A stretch of 64,000 nt of DNA, taken from NCBI GenBank assembly GCA_037975125.1, contig CM075853.1, positions 36,840,113-36,904,112 of the forward strand, given 5' to 3'. The stretch comes from Latrodectus hesperus (Eukaryota > Arthropoda > Arachnida > Araneae > Theridiidae). The notes under the pieces were generated by a model, which saw only the letters and a list, made by a program, of their open reading frames with translations, searched no databases and was not told where the DNA came from. The position numbers and the translations under genes are program-made. This document shows positions 26,743 through 42,500 of this stretch, one piece after another. Position 1 is the stretch's first letter, and every line of letters begins with the position of its first letter.

Positions 26743-26824
26743 TTACAATGTATAAAATATGAGAAAAGAAAAAATACTAACTCATACAATTGTACAGTTA
26801 AATTATTAATGTTTATTTACTACA

Positions 26825-27960
26825 CTAACTTCCCCGGGGAGGAGTTAGACCGCATTCAATGTGAGCACCGTTCTCAGAAATAACACAGTGCATTCTGTGC
26901 ACTACGTTCTCCACAGCCGTGCGTAACATATCGCGAGGAATATTTCGCACTGTCTTCGTTATGTTGTCCTTCAGAATAGACAAATTTGATACTCCACCAA
27001 CATAAACTTGAGATTTTAAATATCCTCAGAGCCAAAAATCACATGGCGTGATGTCAGGGGAATGAGGTGGCCATGCAACTGGAAAACTCCGACTTATGAC
27101 TCTATCATCGGTGAAGTTTTGACACAACAGGTGCTTTACCTTATTACTAATGTGTGACGGAGCACCATCCTGCATAAAGATTGTTGTTGAAGACGGTTTC
27201 TTTGCTGAAGTTGTGGAATAACAAATGTTTGCAGCATTTCGTGGTACCTTTCTGCATTTATGGTGCACGTTTCGGGTCCTGTCGGAGTGATGGTCTCAAA
27301 AAAGAATGGCCCAATTACGAATTCGGCTGTGAAACCACACCAAACAGTGACTTTTGGGGAATTCAATGGGATTTCGTGCACGGTGTGGGGCTGTTCAGAA
27401 GCCCAAATTCGGCTATTTTGTGTGTTTACGGACCCATTGAGATAAAAATGGCACTCATCTCCCCACAGAATGTGCCATGAGAAAGCACCATCAATTTCTA
27501 CCCTGGCAAAGAAACGATAGAGTGAATGTCATTTGCTTATCATAATCACTTAGCTTTAGTTCGTGCATGCGGCTAATTTTGTGGTAAAATCCAATAACAC
27601 GCTGCAAAGCTCTCCATACCGTGGAATAATTCATGTCCAATTGTCGAGCAACACCCCGGGCGCTGCTAGTACCAGCAATGGTTGCCTGTGATCCTTTGAC
27701 AATTGCAGTTGGCACATCAATTATTACATCTTCTGATACTGGTTTACGTTCTCTCCCAGCGCGAATTGTCAGTGACCCCGTTTCCTCGAACTTCTTAATC
27801 ATTTTCTTAAGACCATTCAGTGATAAAGGCCCTCTGTTTTTTCTGGATCCAGAAAAAAGTTTTTTCTGGATCGAAATTCTCGAAGAGCTGTGGATGCATT
27901 ACATTGATTAAAATAAAATAGCTTCACGAGTAACGCACGTTCCGCTAACGTGAGAGGCAT
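26825..27960 (-). pseudogene. Tc1/mariner-superfamily transposase, broken
   Basis: Minus strand, start ATG at 27958-27960 (MPLTLAERALLVKLFYFNQC). The N-terminal helix-turn-helix is interrupted near 27840 by a small duplicated insertion (TTTTTTCTGGATC twice) and a frameshift. It then continues as LKKMIKKFEETGSLTIRAGR and a second helix-turn-helix block ARGVARQLDMNYSTVWRAL. The first catalytic block reads WGDECHFYLNG (about 27430-27460), the second FMQDGAPSHIS (about 27165-27180) and the third SPDITPCDFW. There are 42 residues between the second and third Asp if the Asp of CDFW is the catalytic one, wider than the 34 of mariner. A stop replaces the expected Trp just after CDFWL, and there are further frameshifts near 27150-27200 and 27500. 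The C-terminus reads to GLTPPRGS and a stop at 26825. Most catalytic motifs are still legible, so decay is moderate. Confidence 0.88.
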
Positions 27961-28118
27961 GACACCTGGAGCTCGCTTACTGAAGCTGAGATTATTTGTC
28001 GGAACTGTCCACTACTTGCTTTTATAACCCTTGTTACTGGAGCTGTCATCACACAACATTTGCATTTTTCTTTGATAGTCGTGTTTTATGCTAATTCTTG
28101 TTATTGTAAACTACAGCA

Positions 28119-28283
28119 GCGCCACAAAATGCCCTAGCGGCAATTTTTGGAACTAATTTTTTGTCTTACGGAATTTTTTTCTCATGTTTTGATTAGTATA
28201 AATACCAAGTTTGGTGCCATTTCGACTGTTAGATTGCGCTACAGGGGACTCCAAACACTGTCACATTAAAAAAGATCACCATG
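28119..28283. repeat. Right terminal inverted repeat of long-TIR element
   Basis: Reverse complement of the left repeat, ending next to TA at 28284. It diverges from the left copy by scattered substitutions. Confidence 0.9.
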
Positions 28284-28285
28284 TA

Positions 28286-31200
28286 ATTTGTTTTTAACTT
28301 TGATATTTTTATTGATGATTTGCTTTAAAAGGGAAAAGTTTTCCGAGTATGATAATATACAATGAAGTCTTATTAAAATGTCGACAAAAAACCTTAATAA
28401 CAATCGAATTAAATATTTACATGATACTCAGAATCAAATTGGGGAAAATTTTCTTTTTGCCTCATTTGAGACCTTTATTTTTTTCACACGAGTTAGTTGC
28501 CTTTTTTGGTACTATAAATACAAAAAAGAGTTAATATTATGTATATTAAATAATTAGTATTATTTATAACTAACATCATTTATATATAAAATTAATGCTA
28601 TTTATGTTTGTTAAAATAATGAATTGTTTTTGTAAATTTTTATATTCGGAGCAAAACTTTTTATACTAAAATTTTAACAATGATCAATTTAAACTCATGA
28701 TAAAAAAGCTAAAATAATGACTAAGCATTTTTAAACACACTCTGATGGAATGCAGTCTATAAGTCCTTATTAAGACACTGTCTAATAATGCCTAATGTCT
28801 GAATGCTGATTAGGACATTAGGCTCTGTATCAAGATTTGTTTGTATTCCAAATATAATATCAACATTTATGTTTTTATTCCAAAATGTAGGAAAAAAGAG
28901 AAGACGTAATCAATATGCCGCTAGAGTGTCGCTTATTTTGCTTACTAGTATCTATCGATTTTTTAAGAGATATTCAAGAAGAAATTATAATAATAAAAAT
29001 CATAACATGTGTCAAATAGGCATGCGAATTTCTTCATTAATCCGATATTATAACTGCTTTAATAGAAAAATATGAACAATTTTCCTGAATTTTTTTTTAG
29101 TTATTTTTCTAATTGTATTACAAGTATTATAATTCTTAATCACGCAATAATTTTTTATGCAAAATCAAACTATTTCTGAAGCGAAATGTTGTTTAAATTT
29201 TTTAAAAAAAAGGGATAAAAAACGAAGAAAATATGTTAGTAAACTAAAATTAAATAAACTAATAGTGGTAATGCTGTAGGAATAGAAAGTGTATCTGTAG
29301 AGTTGAATGACTGGTAAGTATAGTTGTAGAGGGAGAGAGAGAAAGAAAGAGAGAGAGAGAAATCTTTTTCATACTCTGAAAAAGCTTTAGTTGGCAAATT
29401 TTCAAAAATCTCTTGGCTTACCATCACACGTGTAATTCAGTTTCTTTTGACCTGGTGAATTATTTGGCTAAAGTAAATTTAACCATCTTGCTTCGGTCGA
29501 AATAAATTGCAGACATTCTGCGAACCGAATAGTTTAATCTGCAAAAGTAATATATGTAATTTAATTCAGCTACATACTTATATTATATAAATTAGACATC
29601 GAAAAGAAATGAGAAAGCTAAAGAATTTCCTCTTTTGTAGCACTAAAATTAAACTCAATAACCACACATTTTTTTAGAAAAATGTTGCTTAAATTAATCT
29701 TTAATGGTCATATGTATTAGCGATATCAAAAATAAAATTGTTATTTGCAATGAGAAAATATTCGAATAAAAATTAATCATAATCAATAAATAAATTTAAT
29801 ATATATTTAAAATTATATTACAAAAAGAGAAGGGGTGTAAAGGAAAGTAATTGGATTCTTATAAAAGAGTTACATATTAAGTTTTATCTAATAAGGAATT
29901 AAAAAATTTATTTCCCGATGTCTTATCTTATCAAATAAAATATAATATTTTATCTAATAAAGTGCTATAATCTCATTTTATTATCTAAAAAATATAAAAA
30001 TTTCAAAGTGTTGATAAATTAGTTTTATTAATTAATCTCATTTTTAAAACTGTCCAACTTGTTGAATAATTCGAGATCATGGTTATTAAATTGTTAAATA
30101 AATTAATCTTGGGATATATAGGTGGTAAATTCAATTTTTGATCCATCCAAATAGAACATCCTATTTAAAGATGACTTCCCTTGTTGGTTTTTCTAACATT
30201 TGAAAAAGTTAATTCGAGTTTTGACTTCATCACATGTCAGCAACACAAAATTATGATGCACCCTTCCGCACCTCTTTGAACGAATCGTAAGTCGTTATAA
30301 ATAATTTAAATGAAGCATTAATTTAGTATAAAATATTGTTATATATTTAATTTCCATTATATTATTTACCTGTGCGTACTTTGCAAAAAAATAGCCTATA
30401 TAAATTTGTTAAGTTTGGAATCTTATTTTTAATTAAATAATTTAATTCAAGTATATGACCTTTAATAATTACTTAACGTATGTACAATTAATTTCAATAG
30501 CTATCAATCAAGTCCTATTTTTTAAAAAATAATACTAATTATTATCTATTATTCACCAATTCGTGACACATGAACATTTTTTTGTATGATAATTACATTT
30601 ATGAATATTTCCTGAAATTGTAAAAGGGTCTTACAATTTTTAATTGTATGCTTATGTAAACTTATTTAAATAAAAGAAATCTTAACCTAATTAGATTCTT
30701 AAGTTATAGAGAAATACTGGAGTCTTTTAGAAGAACTTTTCAGTATTTTGCATTGGTTCTTTGGATTTTTTAATCATCATTTATAGTTTTTTTAGTTTAT
30801 ATTTATTACTTTATTAGAAGTATTTGTTTCATCAATCTCAATTATTTATTGGGCAGTAAATATAAATATAAAGAAATAACAAATTCTTTTATTACTGATA
30901 TTTCATTGAAGATTTTATAAAGCAATTTTTTATGAGCGTGACTCTATGGTTAAAATCATTTATACATTAATCACAGAAAAAAATGGGCAAAATTATTCTT
31001 CCACTAAAGAATATTTAATGATACCTTAAAAAAATAATAAAATACTAAATTGTAAAATTAAATAACATAAAGTAAAAACAATAAGATTAATTCAATTAGT
31101 AAAATTAAAATATTTTTTATGAACTAGTCCAAAACAAAATATTCGTTTTAATAATGCTTCAGTTGACAATTTCAAAACGAATTTAGAAAAAGTATTGTAA

Positions 31201-32689
31201 GAATCCTTTAAGTAAGTGAAATTCTTTTAATCTGATATCATTTATTCGTAATTGCATTACACTACGATAATTACACTGATTTTAATACAAAATATTCTGG
31301 TCGATATTAGGAAAAGGGAAAGTACATTTAAGAGATTTTATTGCCCTATTTACAACGAAGAAGGTCGACAACTTCCTTATAAGGAGAAAATATTTTCCGG
31401 ATGATGCAAGAGATGCACCCACTTTTTTTGATGAGAGCATAAAATTTCGAAACTTTTTTCTCATAACACAAATATTAGTTCTGCAGAGTTTAATGGAAAA
31501 TTTTCGCCTTTTAAATTTGATGAGTGATTTTCAAAACGTGAATACAAAGGGGAAAATGTATTATTCACAACTATTTGATTGATTTCACCGTTTCTCCAAA
31601 ATTAAGCAACATGAATTATATATTTTTTCGTTCGCATTTCTTAAATAAAACTTGAATTTACTGCACTAAAATGAGAGTAAAATTTCATTTCAATTAAGAG
31701 CCAGAATATTAATTTTAATTATTAAATTACTTTCTATTTATTAATAGAAATCTTTTCAATTGAGTATACTACTTTCGGATGTGTTGTATAAATAAATTTT
31801 ATTTAAACATAAGTTAAGAGTTGATTCCAATACATAAATAAAATATTTCGTTTCTAGAAATAATATTAACTAAATTAATTCTTTGTGACAAAAAGTGATG
31901 TTTTAGATTTAAAAAAATTGTTGATTTTAGAAGTACTTTCTCAGATTAACAAACTTTCTTTTATTTTTAAGATTATTATTGAAACAGCATTCAGTACAAA
32001 AGAATTTTGCAAGGATATGGTTTGATAAATAATGTATAATATGTTATGTATTTTTAAAAAATATTAAGTATTTGTAATATGAATGTTTGAAAATAATTAT
32101 TTTTAATCGAGAAACTATATACGAAATGATGTATTAAATTTTTATTAAATGTAGTATCTGATAAAAGTTTGATTTCAAACTTAATTATCACATTTTTTTA
32201 AAATAAAGACTCATTCAATAACTTAACTATAAAATTATAATTATTTTAATTAATATTCTCTTATCTCCAGAGAAATGTAAAATAATTGTAGTCGAATAAG
32301 ATTTGCTTACAAATTAATTCCAGTCTGTGGTTTTAGTAAAGATAACAATGGTTAATCATTAAAAGTCGCACTGAAGAAAAAGTAATTTAATTCTTATAAT
32401 TATTACACGCTTGTGATATTCGTAAATTCCTACATAATTTGTAAGTCTTATTTAACTTGTGTGATAATGTTCACTTAAAAACACAAATTATATAGTTCAA
32501 TTATCATAAGAAAAAAAAAATAGCCAATCTTCTTTTGAGAAATATTTAACGACATATAATTAGCAATGTAGTAATAAAGAAAAAAATAATAGACTATTTT
32601 AAAACAACAATTCTCTTTTTTTTTAAGAAACATAATAGAGTCTCGGGAGAAAAAATTAAATCTATATAAATGTCTTTCAAAAAGCAGTC
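28286..32689. other. Intergenic AT-rich DNA, no gene seen
   Basis: About 4.4 kb without a recognisable gene. It holds a short purine-only (GA)n tract at 29329-29362 and a small perfect inverted repeat GCCTAATGTC near 28789-28822. Reading frames at 28803-29075, 29236-29427 and 31282-31464 are not convincing. Confidence 0.5.
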
Positions 32690-33190
32690 ATGTCCTATCT
32701 CTAATCTAAAAGCCAAAGCTGCATGTCTGTAGAAAAAACTATAAGCTTTAAAAAAGGAATCCCTTCAACATTTTTCTTCACTTCATCTGAATAGAAAGAC
32801 ATATTACAATGTACTCTTTAATCACTTCCACAATTCTAGAATGTGGTAGGGTATCCCGAGATCTAATGTAAAATCCCAGTTCCACGTTCTTGAAAAGTAA
32901 TCTGCCGTTTTATTCCCGTATATAGCATAATGAGTCAAAATACATTATTGACAAAAATGGCAACTTTATGAAAGGTCTGCAAATAACCTTAAATTTATAA
33001 TAATCTTTAGCTCTCTGTCCGTCAAGATGCTTCATTGGCATGGTAATCTAAATTACAAAATTAAAGTATGATAAAACAAAAACATTACCAAAACTCTTAT
33101 TCCTAGAATTCTGTTACTAGGAAACCAAATTAATAGCTTCTACTTCACCATCAGGTCAAAAAATACACCAGCACCCGCTTTTCCTCATTA
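32690..33190 (-). pseudogene. Possible LINE RNase H-like remnant
   Basis: This stretch is more complex than its surroundings. On the minus strand near 32840-32925 one frame gives YGNKTADYFSRTW followed by LGIPYHI, which resembles the GNE.AD.LA block at the end of a retrotransposon RNase H domain. On either side the frames are broken and only weak similarity is seen. It may instead be an unrelated exon remnant. The assignment rests on one short motif. Confidence 0.3.
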
Positions 33191-33199
33191 CGCAAAATT

Positions 33200-34219
33200 A
33201 CATTCCTCCACATCAATACAATTCCATTTTTATTTTCTTTTTTCTACTTATTTATCTATTTTCTTGAGATTTTACAATCCAAATTAATCTACATGTATTG
33301 AAAAATATTCCCTAGTTTTCAACACATGTAGGTTAATCGGATAACACTCTACCTTAATGGATATAATGCCTTAATGGAATACCTGAGTTTAGAGTGACAG
33401 AATCGTCAAAGGATGTTATACCAATTTCTCTGAATCATTGTCAACAGGCAAATAATGTGAAATAAATTTCAGTTGCATACACACAGTAAAGTTTAGATTA
33501 TATCGATATAGTTATATGTCGATTCTTAGAGCTTCTCTTGTACTTACAATCCATGGCCGTCCTGAACAACCATGGTGACTATTTATGCCTTCTATATGCG
33601 GTTATTTATTACTTCCAAGACGACGCATTTATCATCTCGCTTTAATAGACATGCTGGAGGATATGTCTGATTAATCAATTCCCTTCACTTTAATTCCCTT
33701 CTTAGTTATTTACCTTTGATGGCAAATAACTGAGCATATTTTATATATCTTTTTTAAGATACCTTGTGTTAAAGTTGGTAATGCAATTCTAATTACACAT
33801 GAAAATGAGCACAGATTCTTTTGCATGTTGCTGGTCACAATTTAAATGCATTACTCACAGTCCTCATTGTTTTTTAAAGCTGAAGTGTTATAATTATCTT
33901 ATGAAATATTTCTCTCACACCAAATTTCGTAATTCTGGCTTCATTTACCTGGGCATATATGTATGTATTACAACTAATTTCATTTCGGCAAAATCAATCT
34001 CTTCCAATAAATAGTTTAATTCATGTTAATTATAAATGACTAAAAACGTCAATTTTATTTTTATATACTAGTTAAAAGTAATGGATATATTTATTTTCTG
34101 AAAGTTTTTCGATATTCAGTTGAAATAGGTCACGGTTTAATTTTTCATGTCAAAAGGTGTTGAATCAATTTTTCTTCATAAACTTTTCAGATCATAAATT
34201 TTTAAATAAAGCCAAATTC
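33200..34219. other. Intergenic, no gene seen
   Basis: Moderately complex sequence at 33340-33700 without any recognisable coding content. A plus-strand frame at 33799-34014 is not convincing. Confidence 0.45.
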
Positions 34220-35550
<1,331 letters not shown>

Positions 35551-35552
35551 TA

Positions 35553-38500
35553 TATATGTAAGAGAACATTTTGCTCTTAATATTTTAAAAGCATAATACA
35601 AAATATATTCTCAATAATAAATTTAGGAATTTGCTTTATTTAAAATATAAAGCTAACAATTTTGTAGCCAAAAAGTTTTTTAAATTATCAAATTTTAATA
35701 TTTGTATGTTTTTTTCAAATTTTAATTCATTTCTGATATTACAATTACCATACCTTTTATTCATCAATTTATTCGTTAATTTTATTTTAGTAAAATAAAA
35801 TATTTTATTTCAAAATAAATTTATATTTGAAATGTGAATGTATAAATTTGTTAAGTTTAATTATTCGCAAGAACTATTTATAGATAAAGGTTTATAAATT
35901 ACAATAATAAGTTGCATAATTTATTTACGAATTTGGAAGCTAATAGAAATAAATTTGAAAGGAGTGAATTTTACATCATAATTATTTTAAACATACTTTG
36001 AATTATTTAAATTTATCTGATTTCCTTTTAAATTATAATAGTTTGATATTTATAAGAATATTCTAATAAATACGGATTTTTTTTTTCGCAAAAGATATCT
36101 TGGTCTTGTTTATCAGTTATATTCACTTGATTAATTGTATTTTTAGTGATAAAGAAATAAAATTCAGTAGAGTATAAATATGTGTATATTTTCTATTTAC
36201 TTTATTGTATTTTCAACAATTTAATTAATTTGACACTCGAAATTGTTATGTTAAATGATTTTATTTTTATTTGATACGTTACATTAAATATATGTATATA
36301 GCACAATGATATTGAAGCTCTTTTAAGTAATAAATAAAGTCTTAAGTTAAAATATTTAATGGAGTAAAATATTAAACAAATATTTTCATATTTCAATTTG
36401 TACATAAATATCATATGTCGTGTATTAACGTTGATGCTTTTAATTCAAACGAGTGACCCAAACTGAGAATTCAAAGATAAATTTCATAAAATTATACAAA
36501 AATATCAATTTTCATTCAAATCAAAATTTGTTAATTATTTCAATTCGTTTCTTTATTTTTTATTTGATTTTTTTTACAGATAATAAAAATAATCCCCACA
36601 TTCCCCCATAAATAATTTCCAATAACTTGTTTTAAAAAATTATTTATAACTTTATAATACTCAAATATCAAAGCTGTTCTATAGAAAAATAAAATTCTAA
36701 TTTAAAACAATATACAACAGCCTTTATATGATTATTTCCAATGAAGTACTTTAGTCCCCGATTCCTAATAATGTCATAATTTGCAGCAATTTAATCTTTA
36801 TGTTCAAATTTTTTTTGTGGTATGATTAAAGATGTAAAATTCCCGGGAATTTATACAGAATTTTTGGTAATAAATAAGGAATTCCGAGAAATATTTAAAA
36901 TTTTAATGGAATAAACTCAACCAATCATCTTTCGTTTAATGGATTCTTTTCCTCTAATATGAAGAAAAATGAAATAAACTATGTAAATATACAAAAAAAT
37001 ATCTATTCTGTCTTCTAGTACGAATGTTATTTAGTTTCTTTCAGAGGAAAAAAAAAAACACTTGTTAAAACAATAAAAATAATAAATTAATATTTATGCA
37101 AGATATATTTCTCAAAACTGTCAGAATAAGTATTAACATTTCCATGTTTCTATCGTTATAAACTCATTAATTCGTACTGAGAAAGAAACAAAAATGTATG
37201 CATAGCATTAATTTTTGAAATTATTCTAAATTGGTCATTAAAGCGAAATTGTTTTCTTTTCCTGGAGAACTTTCTATTATCGTAATTAGTAGTATAGAAA
37301 TCATAAAAATAAGTAGATTTTTATTTTTAGAAATATATAATAAAAAAAAATTCTAAATCCTCAAAAAAATTTCAAAATTCTCAAGAACTTTCAAAATTTT
37401 TGTTAAATTTTTAAAATTTTTAAGGGAATAAACCTGATTTATTCCCAAAAATAAACATATTTTTTCCATCCTTTACAACACTAGATGTGATACTGTATTC
37501 AACACAAGTTTGATAATACCTTCAAGTTGAATGTGGCTTCTGAAATGATGCAGATAAAATTGCTTGTGAAAACAATTTAGCCAAAATCAACTTTAAATAA
37601 AAATATGAAATAATTAATTCTAAACTTTATATAACGAATCTTAGAATAAGATTGCCTATACTAAGGAAACAGTTGTTCATATCACTTGTGGACTTTACAC
37701 TTTTGGCACTGTTATTGCAGTGACAGATTATCTTTTTAAGATTTTAATTCTTTTTCATATTAAATCCTCCATCAAATAATAAAAGTGAGTAATTTAATAA
37801 CAGATTCAAAGGAAATCTGTAAATGGATATTGATAAAAATATATAGCTTTCAACATCCAGAACGAACAAGATATTATAAATCAAGAATACATAGTCACAT
37901 TATTCTAAAACGTATCAAAGATATACATCAGAACTATTTAAATTTGGACGTCTAAATCATTAACATATGAAAAATGATTGGGTATTTTTTTATTTTATGA
38001 CCTTAATAAATCAATAAATAATGTAAATCCTGCCAGTTAAAATTATTGATGAGTATGAAAGACGAATTGACGTTCTTTAACTAAGCATTTGTGACTTCAA
38101 AGAATTGTTTTTTCTTGATATCCATGTGTTAGATATCCCTTTCGTTTATACTCTAAAAAAGGAATCATATAAAATTGTGGTTAACGAAGTAACCCATGGG
38201 TAATATGGACAAATGATTCACTGCCCCTCTTTTCCAAGAGTGGCTAAGTTCAAGTTACCTTTTCTAAGTTAACAGTGTGCAGGTTACTCTATTGTATGGA
38301 GAATTGAACCAGCACCGAAAGGAATCCTCAATAAAAAGGCTCCCCTCTGAGATAAAGAAAAAAAGAATCCCAAAATAAGCATTCAATGACCTGTGGTCAC
38401 GAAACATGAAGTAAAAAATTGAAGATTTCCAATCCTAATCCTAGATATTTCTAATTTAATAAAACTGGCTGTTGATAAATTTTTATTCATTTATTTTTAA

Positions 38501-39380
38501 ATTCCCACATAATCTTTCTTTCGCCTGTAAATAGAGAGACTATAGGGTAGTAGACTAAACAAAACCAGAAAACGCAGATATGTTTCTGGCACACGGAACT
38601 GCCGCTATAAGGACCAACCTCTCAAAGGATATTTACCCGAAAGTGTCTATTCACAGGCAAACACCAAGCCATATTATTTATATCAGCAGTTAAGTGAGAG
38701 CATTTATTTTCATATATATACTCATATATAGAATAAAGCTTTATATAGACGTAGTAGAATAACATTAATGCAGGGCATTGAAAATATCCATTAATTAAAA
38801 ACATATTCCTAGGCATACATATTGTTCTTAGTTTTCTTTCGATATTTCTAAAATGGATTTTATTTATTTTAGAAATTTTAGAATTGATGTAGGATTGTTT
38901 CCTAAGAAAATAAATTGATGCGCTATCGATTCACATTTTTAAAAGTCTGGCATCAAAGTTAAATTCGAACAGACCAGTGATCAAGCAAAATATCTCTTAC
39001 CATTAAGATTAATATAGCATACAATTAAGATTAATATAGAATTTAAAAGTTTTTAACAAATATTAAACATTTTTTTGAGAACAGTACTAAACAATAATTT
39101 ACCATCTGGGAAACAGTAAACTATTTAAAATAACATATGAATTCATAAAATATGATGGTCGGAGCATTTTTAAACATTTGAATTCAGTATAATATTTTGA
39201 AATGCATCAAATTAAAATATTTTAAATATTGAAAAATATTAGAAAAGTGAAATAAGCATAATATTCTAGTCCTCGGAAAACTTTGCTAATTTATTTATTC
39301 TGAATGGCAACACTTTACCAAAATGTGGTTTTCCAGTAACTAAAAGAAAGAAAAGATAGTTTTTCACAAATAACACCACC
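35553..39380. other. Intergenic AT-rich DNA upstream of caprin
   Basis: No other gene seen. The caprin promoter and any noncoding first exon must lie toward the right end, but I could not place a transcription start. A patch at about 38200-38350 has ordinary composition (see the next entry). Confidence 0.45.
38200..38350 (-). repeat. Possible decayed tRNA-derived SINE
   Basis: On the minus strand GGTGCTGGTTCAATTCTCCA (about 38301-38320) resembles an RNA polymerase III B box (GGTTCRANTCC). The A box is not clear and no target duplication was found. Weak call. Confidence 0.25.
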
Positions 39381-39401
39381 TCTCAAGTGTGCAGCATTAG
39401 G

Positions 39402-39515
39402 ATGCCGTCCGCCTCTGCCAAAGTCGAGAAAGTTGCCTCAATTGAGGTAACTGATCCTGTAAAATATATCGGCAACATGTTGGAAAAGAGAATAAGAAAC
39501 ATGGAAAAGCGAAAG
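39402..39515 (+). CDS. Caprin1: Caprin coding exon 1
   Basis: Codons 1-38, ATG to KRK, phase 0 donor GTATTT. It encodes the start of the coiled region (VKYIGNMLEKRIRNMEKRK), equivalent to vertebrate MKQILGVIDKKLRNLEKKK. The vertebrate Ala/Gly-rich N-terminal extension is absent. Confidence 0.93.
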
Positions 39516-42500
39516 GTATTTTCTTTTATCTCTGATCTTGATTTTCAGTTTAGCAAACTACGCATGTTGCTGCATTGTTGCTAGTTAGGCTTATTCACTG
39601 GTCATGGTGTAATATAAATTTATTTTGCATACAACTAGTAGAAATAATGTATTTATTGATGTATAAATCTTACAGATGACATTAAAAATTTTTTGTCATA
39701 AAAAATACTTGATTACGTCATATCGAGTATTTACCAAATATGGCGGAACCGTATTGATTGTTGTAAAGAAACTTAATAGTGTTTTTTTGACATTAAATTA
39801 CTGCTATATTAAGTCAGATATATTTTACATAAATAGTCTACATTTAAATACACTTTCAACAATATCTTGTCGTAAATTATTGTATCTGAATGCAAAGTAT
39901 CAGACGAATGGCATTGAAAGTCTGGATCTGTGATTCTCTAATTTTAAAAACTAATAGTATTCTTTTATCATTTTACATATTTTAAACTTAGTGCGCTATA
40001 TTTTATCTTGTAGCGCATGGTGTATAAGCATTTTTAACTGCGATGTATAGGGTACCGGTATTTTTATAAATATGCCGTTTCTCTAGTCCTGTTTTAGATT
40101 CAGTTAGTGAATAATGTTAAGAAATGGGAAGAAAATGACTCATATTTGTTTAATTACTACCCTTTGTCTAGTATTGGAAGGTATATGTAAAACAGTATAA
40201 TTACTGTTAACATTTAATGATGAAGGTAAAACATTGAAGTTTGCTTGATTTCTTTAGAACTAAATCTATACTGATTTTTGAAATTATTAAAAACTTTATG
40301 AAATTTCTTAAATTCTAATAATTTAGGGATTTTAAAAATTCGAAGCAGAAATACATCAAAATTAAATAATAAAAATCTAGATAAATTATTATTTTAAGAT
40401 TGGAAGTAGTAATAAAATATGTTCTTTAAAAATTTTCATTGTATTTAATCTGTATAAATTCTATGTATGCAGTACAAATGTTTATATGTATAGAACCAGT
40501 TATACATAAGTGAAATAGAAATAACACCTGCATTGAAAACAAAATCCATGTGAATATTACATATGATTATTATAGATGATGAGTAGCATTATATGTGTGT
40601 GTATATATATATATATAATATTCCTTTGCGGATCAACTTGTAAAATAGCTTTATTTTAAACCTATAAAACTGGTAAATAACCTATTAACAAATCTAACCT
40701 GCCATTAAGTATTGGTTTTAGCCAGTTTAACTGTTAAACTTTATTTTCTTTTAATATTTAGACTTATAACAATTTAACTCATTTAAGATATTTAAAGATT
40801 AATAGAACAAAAGTTGAAACCATACAGATGTCATTTTATTGTGGTTTACTGGGAAATAAAATTTTTGGAAAGATTTGATATATTCTTTTCTTTTGGAAGC
40901 TTAGAAATATTTAAAATTTTAAATGCAAACCATCTGAATGGAGATTTGTCTCTTCAGATTGCAAAGTATTCAATTATATAGAAATACTGATATGAAATTG
41001 TGTATTGCAAATATAAAAACATAGTTTATAAATAGTGTATTTTGATAAAAGTGAACGAACATCCAGTTTGTGAATAATGCAATAATTTACAGTAAAATCC
41101 AATGAGGTACTGGTTTGGTGTTATTACCAATTTTTATGCCAGGTGCTGCACAGCAATCACATCAACCTAAATTGTGTCACTGTAACAATATCTAGCTCTC
41201 AAAATCCCTATCACTCTGTAACTTGAAATTTGAATGTTATAATCTTGCACTATTTTCAATTTAAAATATCAAAATTTCAAATCTTTAATTACAGAAATAG
41301 TTCAAAACTAATAATTAGAAATATTGCTAAGATTAAGTACTACCAAACAAATATAACAACAGTGAATCAGTATTACAATTTGTCTTGTGTGTGTGTGTGA
41401 TCAATAAGATGTATATAATCAATTTTTAATTATCTTTTAATTAAATCAAATGAATACAAATACATTAAAAAATTGCCTTATATAACAATACCAATCACTA
41501 TTAACATTTGTGCTATGGATTTAAGTCAAAATAGATAACATATATTTTAAAAAAAACTCCACTTTTAATTAACTGGGCAGTGACACCTAACTTAAACATC
41601 CGTTGTAATCTAGAACGTGAAACAACCAGGCAATAAAACTAAATCAATAAAATACTTAATAAGAAAACTGGCTTTAATTAACTGGGAATAGCAACCACCT
41701 TAAAACATCAGTGTAAATGTAATCTAGCACATGTGACAACTGCACAATAATGTCTGTAAAAACATATTTATGAAAACTGATTTTAATTTACCTGGCCTTA
41801 TTATAAAATCAGTTTAGCATGGAGAAAAAAACTATGTAATAAAGTTAAATCAGAATCCTCAAAGAAAAGTACTTTTCATGGAAATTGGGGTGTTGAGTTA
41901 GCAACATTGCTATTCACGGTAAACCTAAATGTATATTAAATACTTGTTTGTGCAATGCGTAATAAATTGTATAAAGTTTTTGATAAAAATTATCAAAAGT
42001 AATAACACAAAGTAAAAGTATTCATCCAATTATCACATGCAGAAAAATTTTAAAAATAAAATGATGCAAATTCAGTTTAATATTGTTTATATTAATCACA
42101 TGTTATCCATAAAAACTAAAATTTAGATTTTTTAGTTTATTTTCAAAACATAACTTCGATTACTTAAATTTATGATAATAAATTAAAGTTTATAAGTGAA
42201 ATAAAACAGCAAAAGTTGATAACAAATTTTCTACAAATTTTCTGCATGCATAACCAGATAATGTCGTCAAATTATGAGAAGCCATTCTGGCACAGTAATC
42301 AACAGGTTTGATGCATTTGGCATCTGTACTGGCACATTGAAATTAGCCAATTTTACTTTGTTAACCCTTTCTCATCCCTGTCAAAATCGCAAGGTGCGCA
42401 TTCACATCCCATATTTCTCATATTTGTGATATTCCTTGGCTATAATGTTCAAAAGTAATGCACAAAAAAGAAAGGTAAAACTGAGTATTACGGTTGCAGG

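Larger units (their letters stand above)
26577..28283 (-). mobile_element. Tc1/mariner-superfamily element with ~165-bp terminal inverted repeats
   Basis: The element is bounded by TA at 26575-26576 and 28284-28285. The left terminal repeat 26577-26742 and right terminal repeat 28119-28283 are recognisable reverse complements along their full length. Each contains GTGTTTGGAG/GACACTGTTTGGAG, CTGTAGCGCAATCTAA, ACCAAACTTGGTATTTA and GGGCATTTTGTGGCGC, with scattered mismatches. The transposase runs on the minus strand inside. Total length is 1,707 bp. The terminal repeats are several times longer than those of a typical mariner (about 30 bp). Confidence 0.93.

Noticed and set aside
39387..39401. 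GTG start upstream of the caprin ATG
   Set aside because: Nuclear genes start at ATG; the ATG at 39402 is in frame and sits at the expected distance before the conserved coiled region.
39676..39933. 85-codon frame just after caprin exon 1, considered as an extra exon
   Set aside because: No match to caprin, and exon 1 joins exon 2 in frame with the expected conserved sequence on both sides.
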